Shown here one piece after another: positions 1 to 8,241 of a stretch of DNA of 64,000 bases. The stretch is from positions 103,064 to 167,063 of the forward strand of contig CAVQVM010000018.1 in NCBI GenBank assembly GCA_963717085.1, in the 5' to 3' direction. This DNA is from DASQUK01 sp963717085. GTDB lineage: Bacteria; Actinomycetota; Acidimicrobiia; Acidimicrobiales; VFJN01. Under the pieces are notes generated by a model that saw nothing but the letters and a program-made list of their open reading frames with translations, was not told the DNA's origin and did no database searches. Within the stretch, counting starts at the first letter, position 1. Every line of letters starts with the position of its first letter. The translations under genes and the position numbers were made by a program.

Positions 1-211
1 GGGTCAGGGATCATGCCGGAGGCGTCGTCAAGACCGGGGAGTTCCGGGCGGTCGCATCCGGCTAAGGCGCGCCCCGCCGGCTGCCCGGCCAGCAGCAATG
101 AAGCACCGCACGCGGATCAGCAGTTCACAGCGGTCTACGTCAGGAGTCCCGTGGCCGCTGTTACCTTCGCCTTCCGCCCGTCCGGTCGGCTACTTGGTGC
201 GTTGAACGGGG

Positions 212-793
212 TCACTGGCCTAAGCGTCCGTCAATCCGCTCACGCAACAGGTCGACGTGACCCATGTGGCGGGCGTACTCCTCGATCATTCCGACCAGTA
301 CCTCGCGCAGCGATATCCGCCCTCCGCCGCTGCCATGCTGATTCAAGGGATCGCTGCCGGTGATGTCGAGACTGGGCGCCTCGGCCACGAATCGCATGGC
401 GAAGTCCACCTCCGCACGCCATGCGTCCCACGCCTCCGCAACCACCCGTGGGTCGGGAACAGCACCATCGAAATCACCGTCGCGGTTGGTGTCGGAGCAG
501 AACAGCCGGGGCACCTCCTGTCCCGACATCATCACCCGGAACGTCGCACGCTCGATCTCGGCCAGGTGTCGCACCAGCCCGAGGAGCGACATCGTCGACG
601 GCTCGACGGAACGCCGCGCCAGGGCCTCCGCATCAAGACCTGAGCACTTCATCTCCAACGTCAGGCGTTGACAGCGCAGGGCTTCGACCAGCGTGGTGCG
701 CTCGTCGCCCAGTGTTGGTCCGTTCTCACGCGGGTCGTCGTCAGACGGTCTGCCGTCGGCGGTGAACATGTCGGCTCGTCGGGTGGTGCCCAT
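212..793 (-). CDS. DinB/DUF664 family protein
   Basis: The 193-residue product matches the mycothiol-dependent DinB-like (DUF664) four-helix family of actinobacteria. Visible family features are an ERTTLVEALRCQR start to helix 1, LLGLVRHLAEIER in the second helix with a conserved His, and EYARHMGHVDLLRERIDG at the end, giving the His pair expected for a metal site. The frame is open upstream to 850; the start at 793 was chosen because the residues beyond it are not family-like, but there is no clear ribosome site and 769 is also possible. It is a cytosolic enzyme of unknown substrate standing alone. Family assignment is firm; function is not known. Confidence 0.8.
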   Translation of the reverse strand: MGTTRRADMFTADGRPSDDDPRENGPTLGDERTTLVEALRCQRLTLEMKCSGLDAEALARRSVEPSTMSLLGLVRHLAEIERATFRVMMSGQEVPRLFCSDTNRDGDFDGAVPDPRVVAEAWDAWRAEVDFAMRFVAEAPSLDITGSDPLNQHGSGGGRISLREVLVGMIEEYARHMGHVDLLRERIDGRLGQ

Positions 794-981
794 GGCCGCG
801 ATCATCGCCGCGCGCGTAGGTGGCTCACCAGGGACCAGCGGCGTCTGCACTCATGGCTGCCACAACGCGCCTGTCGCCGACCCTGTGCGATCCCGCCACG
901 CCAGAATGCCCGACCCGACGCCCGCGGCCTGCCAGGCGGGCAGCACAGGACGCTGCGGCGTGCCGAGCGGCAGATATGCAC

Positions 982-1485
982 CTACGAACCGCGCATGTCT
1001 TCGGCCTCGATCCTGCGAGGGTCAGTCTGAAGAACGCTTTCATGGAGGCCGCCGAGAACGCGGCCGCTCGGTGTGCCGTCGGCCTCGCACTCGACCAGCA
1101 ACCAGCCCGGCAAAGGCTCCGTCGACTCGATGTCCTCTTCGTTATCGATGAGCTGGACGATTCCCGACGCGACATCCAATGCCGCTCGGGCGGCCGCTTG
1201 CGCTGCAAGTTCGATGGCAGCGTCAGAGGCTCCCTCAGCGAGCCCCGCGACCGCCTCGGGATCGCGCCAGCGCTCGATCTCCCTCCACACGGCTCGCAGG
1301 AAGACGAACCGTCCGAGTTGTGCGATGTTCTCCTCGATCTGTGAGCGAGCCCACTCCTCCGGGTCATCGGCACCGAGCCGTGCGAACGTGTCCCGCAGCG
1401 ACTCCGCCCGCGACCGCGTGGTGGCATCGAGCGCGGTCAGCCACTCGTTCCAGGTCGGCCAGACGAACTCAGACACAGGCCGCAT
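982..1485 (-). CDS. hypothetical protein
   Basis: A 167-residue soluble protein not recognised as any named family. The N-terminal half is acidic and Trp-rich (VWPTWNEWLTALDATTRSR) and probably helical; the middle is Ala-rich; the C-terminal part (LPGWLLVECEADGTPSG) looks like a strand-turn unit. The start at 1485 was preferred because codons upstream run through a repeat-bearing non-coding stretch. No signal peptide or membrane segment is visible. It is not obviously co-transcribed with a neighbour. The composition and codon use are typical of the surrounding genes, so I take it as real. Confidence 0.55.
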   Translation of the reverse strand: MRPVSEFVWPTWNEWLTALDATTRSRAESLRDTFARLGADDPEEWARSQIEENIAQLGRFVFLRAVWREIERWRDPEAVAGLAEGASDAAIELAAQAAARAALDVASGIVQLIDNEEDIESTEPLPGWLLVECEADGTPSGRVLGGLHESVLQTDPRRIEAEDMRGS

Positions 1486-1536
1486 AATGCCCGTACCGCG
1501 CTCAGCCTGCCAGCGAGGCGGGCCGTACAGATTGCC

Positions 1537-1563
1537 GCCGCGAGATCGACAGATCTGGCGCGG
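1537..1563 (+). repeat. palindromic intergenic repeat, family 1, copy 1
   Basis: Contains CGAGATCGACAGATCTGGCG, a hairpin with AGATC/GATCT arms inside GCGC-like flanks. The same core recurs at 3111-3140, 3667-3717, 6139-6177, 7675-7733 and 8793-8834, always between genes. It lies just upstream of the hypothetical gene starting at 1485. Confidence 0.55.
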
Positions 1564-1616
1564 GGTGGCGTCCCTGTTCGGCACTTCGGCGACGCGCGAC
1601 CGTGTGGCTGGGGCGC

Positions 1617-1630
1617 GTGTTCTGGGACAC
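1617..1630. repeat. 14-bp palindrome GTGTTCTGGGACAC, copy 1
   Basis: An exact 14-base match to 6987-7000. The outer four bases of each end are complementary (GTGT/ACAC). Both copies are intergenic in the same accessory zone. It could be an operator or a fragment of a larger dispersed repeat; nothing shows which. Confidence 0.4.
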
Positions 1631-1713
1631 CGCTGGCGATTGCGGTAGCGCAGCTCGTGGAACGACACCAGGGACGCGTCGTCCACACCTGAGCGCGACG
1701 CTCGCCCGTCGTC

Positions 1714-2766
1714 TCAAGGTACGAGCACGAGCTTTCCCTTCGCTGCGGAGTGCTCGAGCATTTCGTGAGCGCTACGAGCCTCGGACAGCGGCAGGCGCTC
1801 GGCCACCACCGGGTGGATCTTGTCCGCGCGAAGCAGCTCGAGCAGCACGTCGAAGTCCTCGTGGAACCACTCCGGGTTGCGGGGCTCTCCGCCCACTGCT
1901 CCGGGTCGCTTCTGTGGGGCGTCGCGGAACCTCTGGATCCGGTAGGCGAGCACCCGCCGGCGGGGCGACAGCTTGTCCCAGAGCCAAAGCGCCGCGATCG
2001 CCGCGTACCACTCGATCACCGCGGGCCAGTTCTTGCGCCCGTGCGACAGCGTGGCGTAGCGGCCGAACACGACGAGCCTTCCGCCCGGCCGCAGCGCGCG
2101 GAAGGAGCGCAGCGACAGCGGGCCACCGAGCGAGTCGAGCACCACGTCCACACCGTCGCCGGTCATCTCCCGCACCCGAGCCAGGAAGTCCTCGTTCTGA
2201 TAGTCGATCGCCACGGCGCCGAGCCCTTCGACCGCGGCCCGGTCGCCAGCGGCACAGGTCCCGTAGAGGCGAAGCCCGGCCAGCGCGCCCAGCTCGAGAG
2301 CTGCGACGCCGACCCTGCCGGCCGCGCCGTGCACGAGCACCGCCTCCCCGCTCTTCGCCATCGCCGTGCGGTGAAGCACCTGGTAGGCGGTCATGTAAGG
2401 AAACAGCAGGCTCAGGACCTCCCCGGGGTCGAGGTCGGCGGGCACCTCGACCGCGCCCGCCTCTGGCACACAGACCCGGTCCGCGTCGGCCCCCCACACG
2501 GTCAGGGCGCCGATGCGGTCTCCCTCACGCAGGCTCGAGCAGCCCGGGCCAAGCTCGTCCACGACGCCGACGAGCTCGTAGCCGGGCGTGAACGGCGGCT
2601 TCGGCCCGCCGATGTACGTGCCCGCGCGCAGCTGGGCATCGGTGAACGACACCCCGGCCGCCAGAACCCTGACGCGGACCTCGCCCGGCCCTGGTCGGGG
2701 ATCGTCCTCCTCCACCACCCTCAAGACCTCGGGCCCGCCGAACTCCTCCACGACGACACGCTTCAT
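1714..2766 (-). CDS. zinc-independent MDR/quinone oxidoreductase-like protein
   Basis: A 350-residue medium-chain dehydrogenase of the quinone reductase branch, expected to reduce enones or quinones with NADPH in the cytosol. The N-terminal GroES-like domain begins MKRVVVEEFGGPEVLRVVEE and has the PPFTPGYELVGVV segment. The Rossmann domain has HGAAGRVGVAALELGALAG, an AAxGxVG-type nucleotide loop. The structural zinc Cys cluster of alcohol dehydrogenases is absent. An unusual insert rich in basic residues and Trp (KNWPAVIEWYAAIAALWLW, then RRRVLAYRIQRFR) lies near residues 250-285. The start at 2766 has GGGGGT upstream. It is monocistronic, with a 448-base non-coding leader region. Confidence 0.85.
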   Translation of the reverse strand: MKRVVVEEFGGPEVLRVVEEDDPRPGPGEVRVRVLAAGVSFTDAQLRAGTYIGGPKPPFTPGYELVGVVDELGPGCSSLREGDRIGALTVWGADADRVCVPEAGAVEVPADLDPGEVLSLLFPYMTAYQVLHRTAMAKSGEAVLVHGAAGRVGVAALELGALAGLRLYGTCAAGDRAAVEGLGAVAIDYQNEDFLARVREMTGDGVDVVLDSLGGPLSLRSFRALRPGGRLVVFGRYATLSHGRKNWPAVIEWYAAIAALWLWDKLSPRRRVLAYRIQRFRDAPQKRPGAVGGEPRNPEWFHEDFDVLLELLRADKIHPVVAERLPLSEARSAHEMLEHSAAKGKLVLVP

Positions 2767-3009
2767 GGCACACCCCCTGTCGGTGGCCGCACCGAGTGCG
2801 GCCACCACCCATTTGGACCGTCGTCTCATGGACGCGCCCCAGACATGGCGGGGAGTAGAGGCGAAGGTCCCTTCGCACGGGCAGAGGATCCAGCGACACG
2901 AGGCGGCGCCGTCGGCCTCACGGGCATCCTTCGGACAGCGGCTCGAGACGGCCGATGCGCCGGTGCAGGCCGAGCTGTCCACACGCAATGGCACTTTGAT
3001 CCCGGGCAC

Positions 3010-3040
3010 CGATTGCCCCAACCGAGCGCAACCTGCCTGC
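3010..3040 (+). repeat. intergenic repeat, family 2, copy 1
   Basis: The core AACCGAGCGCA is shared with 6865-6890 and 9683-9717. The copies at 3010 and 9683 also share ACCGATT immediately before it. No pairing or gene is evident. Confidence 0.4.
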
Positions 3041-3110
3041 CCGGCCCGATCAACCACTAGCGCATAGCGCCCGAACCGCGCACCTCTCGCCCGGCGGATC
3101 GTCAGATCAT

Positions 3111-3140
3111 GCGGCGCGAGGCCGGCAGATCTGGCGCGGC
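3111..3140 (+). repeat. palindromic intergenic repeat, family 1, copy 2
   Basis: Contains GGCCGGCAGATCTGGCGCGG, matching the second arm and flank of copy 1 and the copy at 3667. It lies upstream of the quinone reductase gene. Confidence 0.5.
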
Positions 3141-3214
3141 GTTCGTCCCCTATCGGCGCATCAGTGACGGTCAATACAGGCCGCGTCTACACGGCTCCGG
3201 CTCGGTCTGCAGGT

Positions 3215-3577
3215 TCAATCGACGAGCTGGTCGAGCAGCCAGCTCGGCCCGACGACCTCTGCGTTGGCGGCTCGGACCCGTTCGGCCAGTTCACGGTCGG
3301 CCGTGACCACGACCACGTCACGATTGGCCTCGGCGATGGCGGCGATCGTCTCGTCGCCCTCGCCGGGCGCGTGCACAACCTCCACGCCGTCCAAGTCCGC
3401 CTCATCGGCTCCTGCCCGGGCTCGGCCCTCGAGCACGATGGTCACGGGTGGGCCCAGCCGCCCCGCGGTCACCGTCGCCCGCACTCGTTCCGTGAAGACT
3501 CGTGTAGCGCCTGGCCGATCACGCCACCAGCCGGTTGGGCGAGATCCGATCACGTTGGCGGCGTCGATCACCAGCAT
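3215..3577 (-). CDS. NYN/PIN-like domain protein
   Basis: A 120-residue protein of the NYN (PIN-fold) group, usually putative RNases. It begins MLVIDAANVIGSRPTGWWRD, carrying the first conserved Asp (VIDAANV), and has a second acidic cluster at APGEGDETI and a third at VVVTADRELAERV, as expected for a metal-binding PIN-like site. It ends with the family-typical EVVGPSWLLDQL. The ATG at 3577 fits relatives; an alternative ATG at 3601 adds eight residues. It is cytosolic, has no operon partner, and its target is unknown. Confidence 0.7.
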   Translation of the reverse strand: MLVIDAANVIGSRPTGWWRDRPGATRVFTERVRATVTAGRLGPPVTIVLEGRARAGADEADLDGVEVVHAPGEGDETIAAIAEANRDVVVVTADRELAERVRAANAEVVGPSWLLDQLVD

Positions 3578-3666
3578 CCGAACAGGGTCGCGCAGTCCCA
3601 TATCGCCGAGATAGGTGGGGACGAGGAGCGACCGATTGCCGGCTGCGGGCACCCCTCGCCCTTCCG

Positions 3667-3717
3667 ACCGTCAGCGCAGAACGACGCGGCGCGAGATCGG
3701 CAGATCTTGCGCGGCGG
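3667..3717 (+). repeat. palindromic intergenic repeat, family 1, copy 3 (fullest copy)
   Basis: The most complete copy. A leader CGTCAGCGCAGAACGACGCG is followed by the hairpin GCGCGAGATCGGCAGATCTT and a GCGCGG end. It lies between the NYN gene start (3577) and the end of the acyltransferase gene (3883). The 305-base gap 3578-3882 holds nothing else I can support. Confidence 0.6.
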
Positions 3718-3882
3718 ATGGACTGCGAACGAGCTTCGCTTGTGGCTCCGAACCGTCGTTATGGATGGTTCCAGTCAGCAACAGATCAGATCAGCCGCGG
3801 GGCGATGTCGCTCAGCCGTCCGAGTCACTGTTTGGTCCGTCAGCGTATGGATTCCTCAGCCGTCGGCTTCTCCGCGCCGCCG

Positions 3883-5088
3883 TTAGAGCACGCGGGCCAG
3901 CGGCCGAACCTTCGTCAGGTACCAGCCGAGCGTGAATGACGTTGCCACCCCGAGCACCGCGACCGCCACGAGCTTGACTTCGGCGGCAATGGTGACCGAA
4001 CTCAGGGCGACGCTGAGCAGGACGACGACCGGCGGGTGGATGATGTAAGCGGCGAATGAGGCGCGCCCTAGGGAACGGGCCAGCGTGCCCTGGTGGTTCC
4101 ACCGACGCGCGAACCATCCCACCAACCAAAAGGACATGGCCACCGCGATCGTTGCTTCGGTGGTTGGCTCCGCCAGGGCTTGAAGGTGCCACCCGCCGAG
4201 GAAGGGGTCTTCGTCGCCGGCCAGCCCCACGGCCGCGACGACGAAGAGAAGACCCAGGGCACCGACGATGCTGGCCCGCCCACAGGCGCGCCGCAGCCAA
4301 TCCGGCATCGGGTCGAGCCATCCACGTTCACCCGCCAGTGCCCCTAAGGCGAACAAAGTCGCCATCTGGGGCCACTCCCATAGGTTCAGGTCGAAGGGCG
4401 TGTCGGCGGTGAAGGGCCATTTCAGCCGCACCACAAACGACCCGACGACGATGCCAGCCGCTGCGGCGACGAGATGCCCCGGCCGGAGCGGTCCAGATGC
4501 GGTCAACCCGGCAGGACGGGCCCAGCGCCAGGACCCATAGGCGATGGAGGAAACCAACAGTGCTGTCACGAACCACAACGGCCCGGTGTCGGCGTCTTGC
4601 ATCTTCTGGATGAGGAAGGAGCCGACATCGTCGGCCGTCGAGTTTCCTTGGGCCCGCTGGCCCAGCAGGCTCGTCAGCGGGCCGATCACGAAGGTAAAGG
4701 CGATGAGCGGTGCCCCCAAACGCAGGAGCCGGTCGCGAACGTAAGGCCACGGACCCTTGCGAGTCAGCGACCGCGCACTGAGCAGGCCCGCTACCAGGAA
4801 CAGGACCGCCATCGCGAACAGGGCCACCGGAAGGATCGCGGCGCCGACGATGGCCTCGGTCACGGCACTTGAAGACCGTTCCTCGTAGTACCAGTCGATG
4901 TCGAGGACGTAGGCGGTGGCGACGTGCGCGACGATGACTCCGGCAATAACCGCAACCCGTAGGTTGTCCATCCATGCCCAGCGCCGAGGCTCCTCACGCC
5001 CACTGGCGCGTTTGGATCGCAGTGAGTGTTCTTGAGCGATCATCCGCGAGGGACTGCGGCTCAGGGGCGTCGCCGGTGCGACCGTCAT
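3883..5088 (-). CDS. acyltransferase 3 family membrane protein
   Basis: A 401-residue polytopic inner-membrane protein of the acyltransferase 3 (OafA/YrhL-like) family, which moves acyl groups to sugars or lipids. The family hallmark is at the start: WAWMDNLRVAVIAGVIVAHV, with the conserved Arg and His. About ten hydrophobic helices follow, including FAAYIIHPPVVVLLSVAL near the C terminus, a typical family segment. The first 35 residues are polar and may form a cytosolic tail. Its ATG overlaps the stop of the upstream TetR gene by ATGA, so translation is coupled and the TetR protein is its likely regulator. Acyl donor and acceptor are unknown. Confidence 0.85.
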   Translation of the reverse strand: MTVAPATPLSRSPSRMIAQEHSLRSKRASGREEPRRWAWMDNLRVAVIAGVIVAHVATAYVLDIDWYYEERSSSAVTEAIVGAAILPVALFAMAVLFLVAGLLSARSLTRKGPWPYVRDRLLRLGAPLIAFTFVIGPLTSLLGQRAQGNSTADDVGSFLIQKMQDADTGPLWFVTALLVSSIAYGSWRWARPAGLTASGPLRPGHLVAAAAGIVVGSFVVRLKWPFTADTPFDLNLWEWPQMATLFALGALAGERGWLDPMPDWLRRACGRASIVGALGLLFVVAAVGLAGDEDPFLGGWHLQALAEPTTEATIAVAMSFWLVGWFARRWNHQGTLARSLGRASFAAYIIHPPVVVLLSVALSSVTIAAEVKLVAVAVLGVATSFTLGWYLTKVRPLARVL

Positions 5089-5837
5089 GTCCTTTGCTCC
5101 TTGGGTTTCGCATGCGTGGAGGCGGGATTGCGCCCACCACCCGAAGTCAGTGCATCAGCGATGAAGCGGCACACCGCCCGGCGCGCGGTGGAGTCCGAGA
5201 TCCCCGATGCTTGCGGATCATGGGGGCGACGGCCGGCCCCCCACGAGCACAGCTCGACGACGAGGTGGGCAGCGGCCTCGGGTTCTGCGACCCTGATCGT
5301 GCCGACCTTTCCTCGCTGTCGCAGGTACCGCTCGTAGCGGGCGAACAGCTCCCGGCGTAGCTCGCCGAAGACCTCACCGAGCTCGGGTAGGTCCTCGACC
5401 GACCGCTCGATCATGTCCACCCCCAGGCGCATCCGTGCGAGCACGTCGTAGAGCTCGCCCACGATCGCCTCGACCTCAGCGTCCTGGCTGGCAGGTCGCC
5501 TCCGCGCGAAGGCCCTCTCCAGCTCCGGGAAGTCGCTCACGAAATCCAGTCGCGTCGCGACCCACTCCGAGGTAACAGTGACGCTCGCCCCCGTGACCGG
5601 AAGTTCCAACGGCCGATCACCCGGTCGCTCCCCAAACATCCGGCGGAGTACGAGGTAGAACAGCGCGTCCTTGCTGTCCACGTAGTTGTAGAGGTTGCCC
5701 GGCGACACTCCCATCTCCCGGGCCACGTCGGCCATCTGCGTTCGGCGGTAGCCCCGCCGGGCGAACACGATCGCGCCGGCTCGGACGAGATCCTCTAGTC
5801 GGTCTTGCGGCTGCGCCCTGCTGCGGGCCAGGTCCAT
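5085..5837 (-). CDS. TetR/AcrR family regulator
   Basis: A 250-residue TetR-type repressor. The HTH is clear near residues 15-60 (VRAGAIVFARRGYRRTQMAD, then VAREMGVSPGNLYNYVDSKD), followed by a helical ligand domain. The frame stays open to an ATG at 5864, but that codon lies inside a perfect palindrome; the ATG at 5837 has GGAG just upstream, so I use it. The palindrome at 5849-5871 is the probable self-operator. The gene overlaps the acyltransferase by four bases, which suggests one autoregulated transcript. The inducer is not predictable. Confidence 0.85.
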   Translation of the reverse strand: MDLARSRAQPQDRLEDLVRAGAIVFARRGYRRTQMADVAREMGVSPGNLYNYVDSKDALFYLVLRRMFGERPGDRPLELPVTGASVTVTSEWVATRLDFVSDFPELERAFARRRPASQDAEVEAIVGELYDVLARMRLGVDMIERSVEDLPELGEVFGELRRELFARYERYLRQRGKVGTIRVAEPEAAAHLVVELCSWGAGRRPHDPQASGISDSTARRAVCRFIADALTSGGGRNPASTHAKPKEQRT

Positions 5838-5848
5838 CGCTCCATCAT

Positions 5849-5871
5849 TGACTGAATGATTCATTCAGTCA
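5849..5871. promoter_or_regulatory. perfect 23-bp palindrome, probable TetR operator
   Basis: Arms TGACTGAATGA and TCATTCAGTCA are exact inverted copies around a single central T. The site ends 12 bases upstream of the chosen TetR start codon, the usual place for TetR autoregulation of a coupled operon. Confidence 0.8.
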
Positions 5872-6198
5872 AGGTCGAACTCTGGTTCCTGATGGCTGGT
5901 AGCCCGGCCGAGCCGGGGCGGTGCCGCGCCCACCTGTTGATGTGGCGCACCCATCGACAGACGAACTGCTCAACCCGCAAGCTCCCAGCGGCGACAGTCA
6001 GTCGGTCCAGCCCGCGACCGTGCCAGATTCGGCGATCTGTCCCCGCGGGCCACGCCGCCACACGAGTTCCCAGAGTCCGATCGCGGCGGAGCCTGCACCC
6101 CGCCCGAAATGCCCGCTGTGGGCGGCGGGTGCCCCTTCCGATCCCCGGTACAGAACATCGAGGCGCGAGATCGGCGGTGCTGGGCGTTCCATCGCCGT
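5872..6198. other. 327-bp non-coding stretch
   Basis: No gene is supported here. A weak family 1 repeat copy lies at 6139-6177; the rest shows nothing recognisable. Confidence 0.45.
6139..6177 (+). repeat. palindromic intergenic repeat, family 1, diverged copy
   Basis: Carries CAGAAC, a short gap and GGCGCGAGATCGGC, aligning with the middle of the copy at 3667. It lies next to the end of the broken cyclase gene. Confidence 0.4.
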
Positions 6199-6839
6199 TC
6201 ACGCCGACCCGGCGAACCACCGCACGCGGCGTACGTCGACGGGCTCTTGCTTTCCCTTGATCACGACCATCTCGGGCACACCGACAGGTCCGGGGAGTAC
6301 GCGAGCCAGCCGTGCGGAAAGCAGAACCTCGCCACCGGCCGCATGGGTCTGGAGGCGCGCCGTGTTGACAACGTCCCCGACGGCCGTGAAGTCGTGCACG
6401 GCGGTGTCTCCGATATTGCCGATGAACGCCTCGCCGAAGTCGAGCCCGATACCGATCGCGAAGTCCGGTTCGCCAGATGAGCCGTAGCCGGCGCGCTCCA
6501 GCGTCATCCCCCCGGCGGCGCCAGCTCGACGCAGACGGCGCAGAGGTTCGGGTTCTTGCGTGACGGCCGGTAGCCGAGGGGACCTACGACCCGAGCGCCG
6601 ACGCCGGCGAACGGCGCGCCGCAGTAGCCGCAGCGCGGCGAGCTCGGTATCGCACGCAGGACTCGCTTGAACGCCAGGGTGCCGCGCTGCGAAGCGAACC
6701 TCCAGTACGACTCCCAATCAGCCGGAGACAGTGGCTCGTCGGGACGCTTGCGGGCCTGCTTGACGAGACCCCTCAGCGCCTGGCGCTGCACAAACGTGAG
6801 CCGCCGAGCCGAGCCACCGTGATCATCGCTCGGACCCAC
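6199..6839 (-). pseudogene. class III adenylate cyclase remnant with internal deletion
   Basis: Two fragments of one actinobacterial cyclase family lie in different frames. The N-terminal part (GTG at 6839, GGTGGAGCG upstream) has SPADWESYWRFASQRG and a four-Cys zinc-ribbon-like region (CGYC and CAVC) ending VELAPPGG at about 6507. The C-terminal part, from about 6500, has LDFGEAFIGNIGDTAVHDFT and AVGDVVNTARLQTHAAGGEV, the end of a CYC catalytic domain. Intact relatives carry about 100 further residues between these pieces, including the two metal-binding Asp residues; they are missing here and the frame changes at the join. The remnant should be unable to make cAMP. Confidence 0.75.
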
Positions 6840-6864
6840 GTCACGCTCCACCCGCTCAGAATGC

Positions 6865-6890
6865 ACCCGAACCGAGCGCACGCTGCCTCG
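6865..6890 (+). repeat. intergenic repeat, family 2, copy 2
   Basis: CACCCGAACCGAGCGCACGC, sharing AACCGAGCGCA with 3010-3040 and 9683-9717. It lies just upstream of the broken cyclase start. Confidence 0.4.
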
Positions 6891-6986
6891 GTGGTGGGCG
6901 GCACAGAACGCCGCACGCCGAGCGATCCCCTGGAGCGGCGTCGCCGTCGGCGCTTTGGGATGTTCGTCTGCTCGACGAAGGTGAGG

Positions 6987-7000
6987 GTGTTCTGGGACAC
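6987..7000. repeat. 14-bp palindrome GTGTTCTGGGACAC, copy 2
   Basis: Exact copy of 1617-1630, intergenic upstream of the broken cyclase gene. Confidence 0.4.
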
Positions 7001-7168
7001 CATCCCGCTCTGACTCGGACGGTGGGCACCTCATCCGCTGGCTTCTCAGGCCGTTCGTGGCAGCGATTCTCGAGCGCATGGACTGCTCGGCCCAGCGGGG
7101 TCCGGGACCGCGTGAGACAGTCCCTCGGGTAGCTGGTGGCTGAGAGTGTCCACCGGAGCGACGAGCGA

Positions 7169-7579
7169 TCACCAAGTTCTCGTCCGAGTCGGGGAGATGC
7201 GGATGGTCACGGGGTAGTCGGTCCGCAGTTGCTCGACGGTAGTCCCGATGGCTATGCGAATCGCCTCGTCGTACTTGGTCAGAAAGGCCGACTCGACGTC
7301 GTCGGGCCAACCGTCCCTCCACTCCGCGGTGCCCTCCACGGTCACGATGTCGCCACCGTTCCCGTCGTCGGCGAGGTGCAGGGCGACCTTGGGGTTCGCC
7401 CGGATGTTGGCGAGCTTTGGGGCGGCAAGCTGCGTGCGCAGCCAGAACGCCGAGCCATCCCAATGAAACCAGACAGGTGAGGACTGGGGCTGGTGGTCGG
7501 CACCGGCCGTCGTCAGCCAGACGATGGGCTCGATGGCCAGTCGCTCGGCGGGGCGGGATTCGGTAAGTGGGCCGGACAT
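7169..7579 (-). CDS. PPOX-type, probable F420-dependent oxidoreductase
   Basis: A 136-residue split-barrel protein of the pyridoxamine 5'-phosphate oxidase-like group, closest in pattern to the mycobacterial F420-dependent Rv3369 type. Family segments visible are IEPIVWLTTAGADHQPQSSP, WFHWDGSAFWLRTQ, KLANIRANPKVALHL and DIVTVEGTAEWRD. The start at 7579 has AGGAG upstream. It should bind a flavin or F420 and reduce an unknown small molecule in the cytosol. It is divergent from the HD-domain gene at 7750, with a repeat copy in the shared 170-base gap. Confidence 0.8.
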   Translation of the reverse strand: MSGPLTESRPAERLAIEPIVWLTTAGADHQPQSSPVWFHWDGSAFWLRTQLAAPKLANIRANPKVALHLADDGNGGDIVTVEGTAEWRDGWPDDVESAFLTKYDEAIRIAIGTTVEQLRTDYPVTIRISPTRTRTW

Positions 7580-7674
7580 GCGGCGGCTCCTGTGGCTCGG
7601 GTGATCGTGAGCGAAAACTGGTGCCCAGGGCACGTCCGCTCGCGGAGTCATGCTCTCAGACCGGGCGGTCATTG

Positions 7675-7733
7675 CCCATCGGATCCTCAGCACAAAGCGC
7701 TGCAGCGCGAGATCGCCGATCTGGCGCGACGAT
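7675..7733 (+). repeat. palindromic intergenic repeat, family 1, copy
   Basis: It starts CCCATCGGATCCTCAGC and ends with the hairpin GCGCGAGATCGCCGATCTGG plus CGCG. It sits between two divergent genes, directly before the -10 of the HD-domain gene. Confidence 0.55.
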
Positions 7734-7736
7734 CCC

Positions 7737-7750
7737 TACGATCTCGTGCG
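7737..7750 (+). promoter_or_regulatory. -10 element of a probable leaderless promoter
   Basis: TACGAT (7737-7742) ends seven bases before the GTG start at 7750 and no ribosome site is present. That TAnnnT-7-GTG layout is typical of leaderless actinobacterial mRNAs. No good -35 is visible. Confidence 0.5.
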
Positions 7751-8202
7751 TGAGCGGCGGCACCGTCGAAGATGCGATTGCTCTGGCTCTTCAGGCCCAT
7801 CGCGGTCAGACGTACGCCGCGACCGATCAGCCCTTCATCCTGCACCCGCTGCGGGTCATGCTTCGGTTCGAGGATCCTCTGCTTCAGACCGTGGCCGTCC
7901 TTCACGACGTTGTTGAGGACACGGCCGTGTCACTCGAGTCGCTCTCCCGAGCAGGGTTTCGCGCTGCAGTGATCAGAGCGGTCGACGCGCTCACGAGGCG
8001 ACAAGGCGAGCCCTATCACCTTTACATCGAGCGCGTTGCTCGTGACCAAGTCGCGAGCCGGGTCAAGTGCGTGGACCTGGCAGAGAATCTTGCTAACAAC
8101 CAGCGCGATCCGGCCGCTCCAGGGAATGCCGATCGCATCCGGAGGTACCGAGCAGCCCTCCTGCGCCTCGAGACCGACACGAGCCCCATCGGCCGGCACT
8201 GA
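7750..8202 (+). CDS. HD domain hydrolase (RelA/SpoT hydrolase-like)
   Basis: A 150-residue single-domain HD protein like the stand-alone small hydrolases related to the SpoT/Mesh1 (p)ppGpp hydrolase domain. The metal and substrate motifs are in order: AHRGQTY at the N terminus, FILHPLRVMLRF with the first His, VAVLHDVVEDTAVS with the HD pair and ED motif, and RVKCVDLAENLAN. No synthetase, TGS or ACT domain follows. The GTG at 7750 fits both the conserved N terminus and the leaderless promoter. Its substrate may be a nucleotide, but that is inference from the family. Confidence 0.8.
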   Translation: MSGGTVEDAIALALQAHRGQTYAATDQPFILHPLRVMLRFEDPLLQTVAVLHDVVEDTAVSLESLSRAGFRAAVIRAVDALTRRQGEPYHLYIERVARDQVASRVKCVDLAENLANNQRDPAAPGNADRIRRYRAALLRLETDTSPIGRH

Positions 8203-8241
8203 TCCGTGTGGGCGACCGAGCGGCAGATCGGGCGCGAGCGG

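Larger units (their letters stand above)
2767..3214. other. 448-bp non-coding stretch with repeats
   Basis: No convincing gene is seen in any frame. It holds one copy of repeat family 2 (ACCGATTGCCCCAACCGAGC at 3010-3029) and one copy of family 1 (3111-3140). Confidence 0.5.
6840..7168. other. 329-bp non-coding stretch
   Basis: It contains the family 2 repeat copy at 6865 and the second GTGTTCTGGGACAC palindrome at 6987-7000. No credible gene was seen on either strand. Confidence 0.45.
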
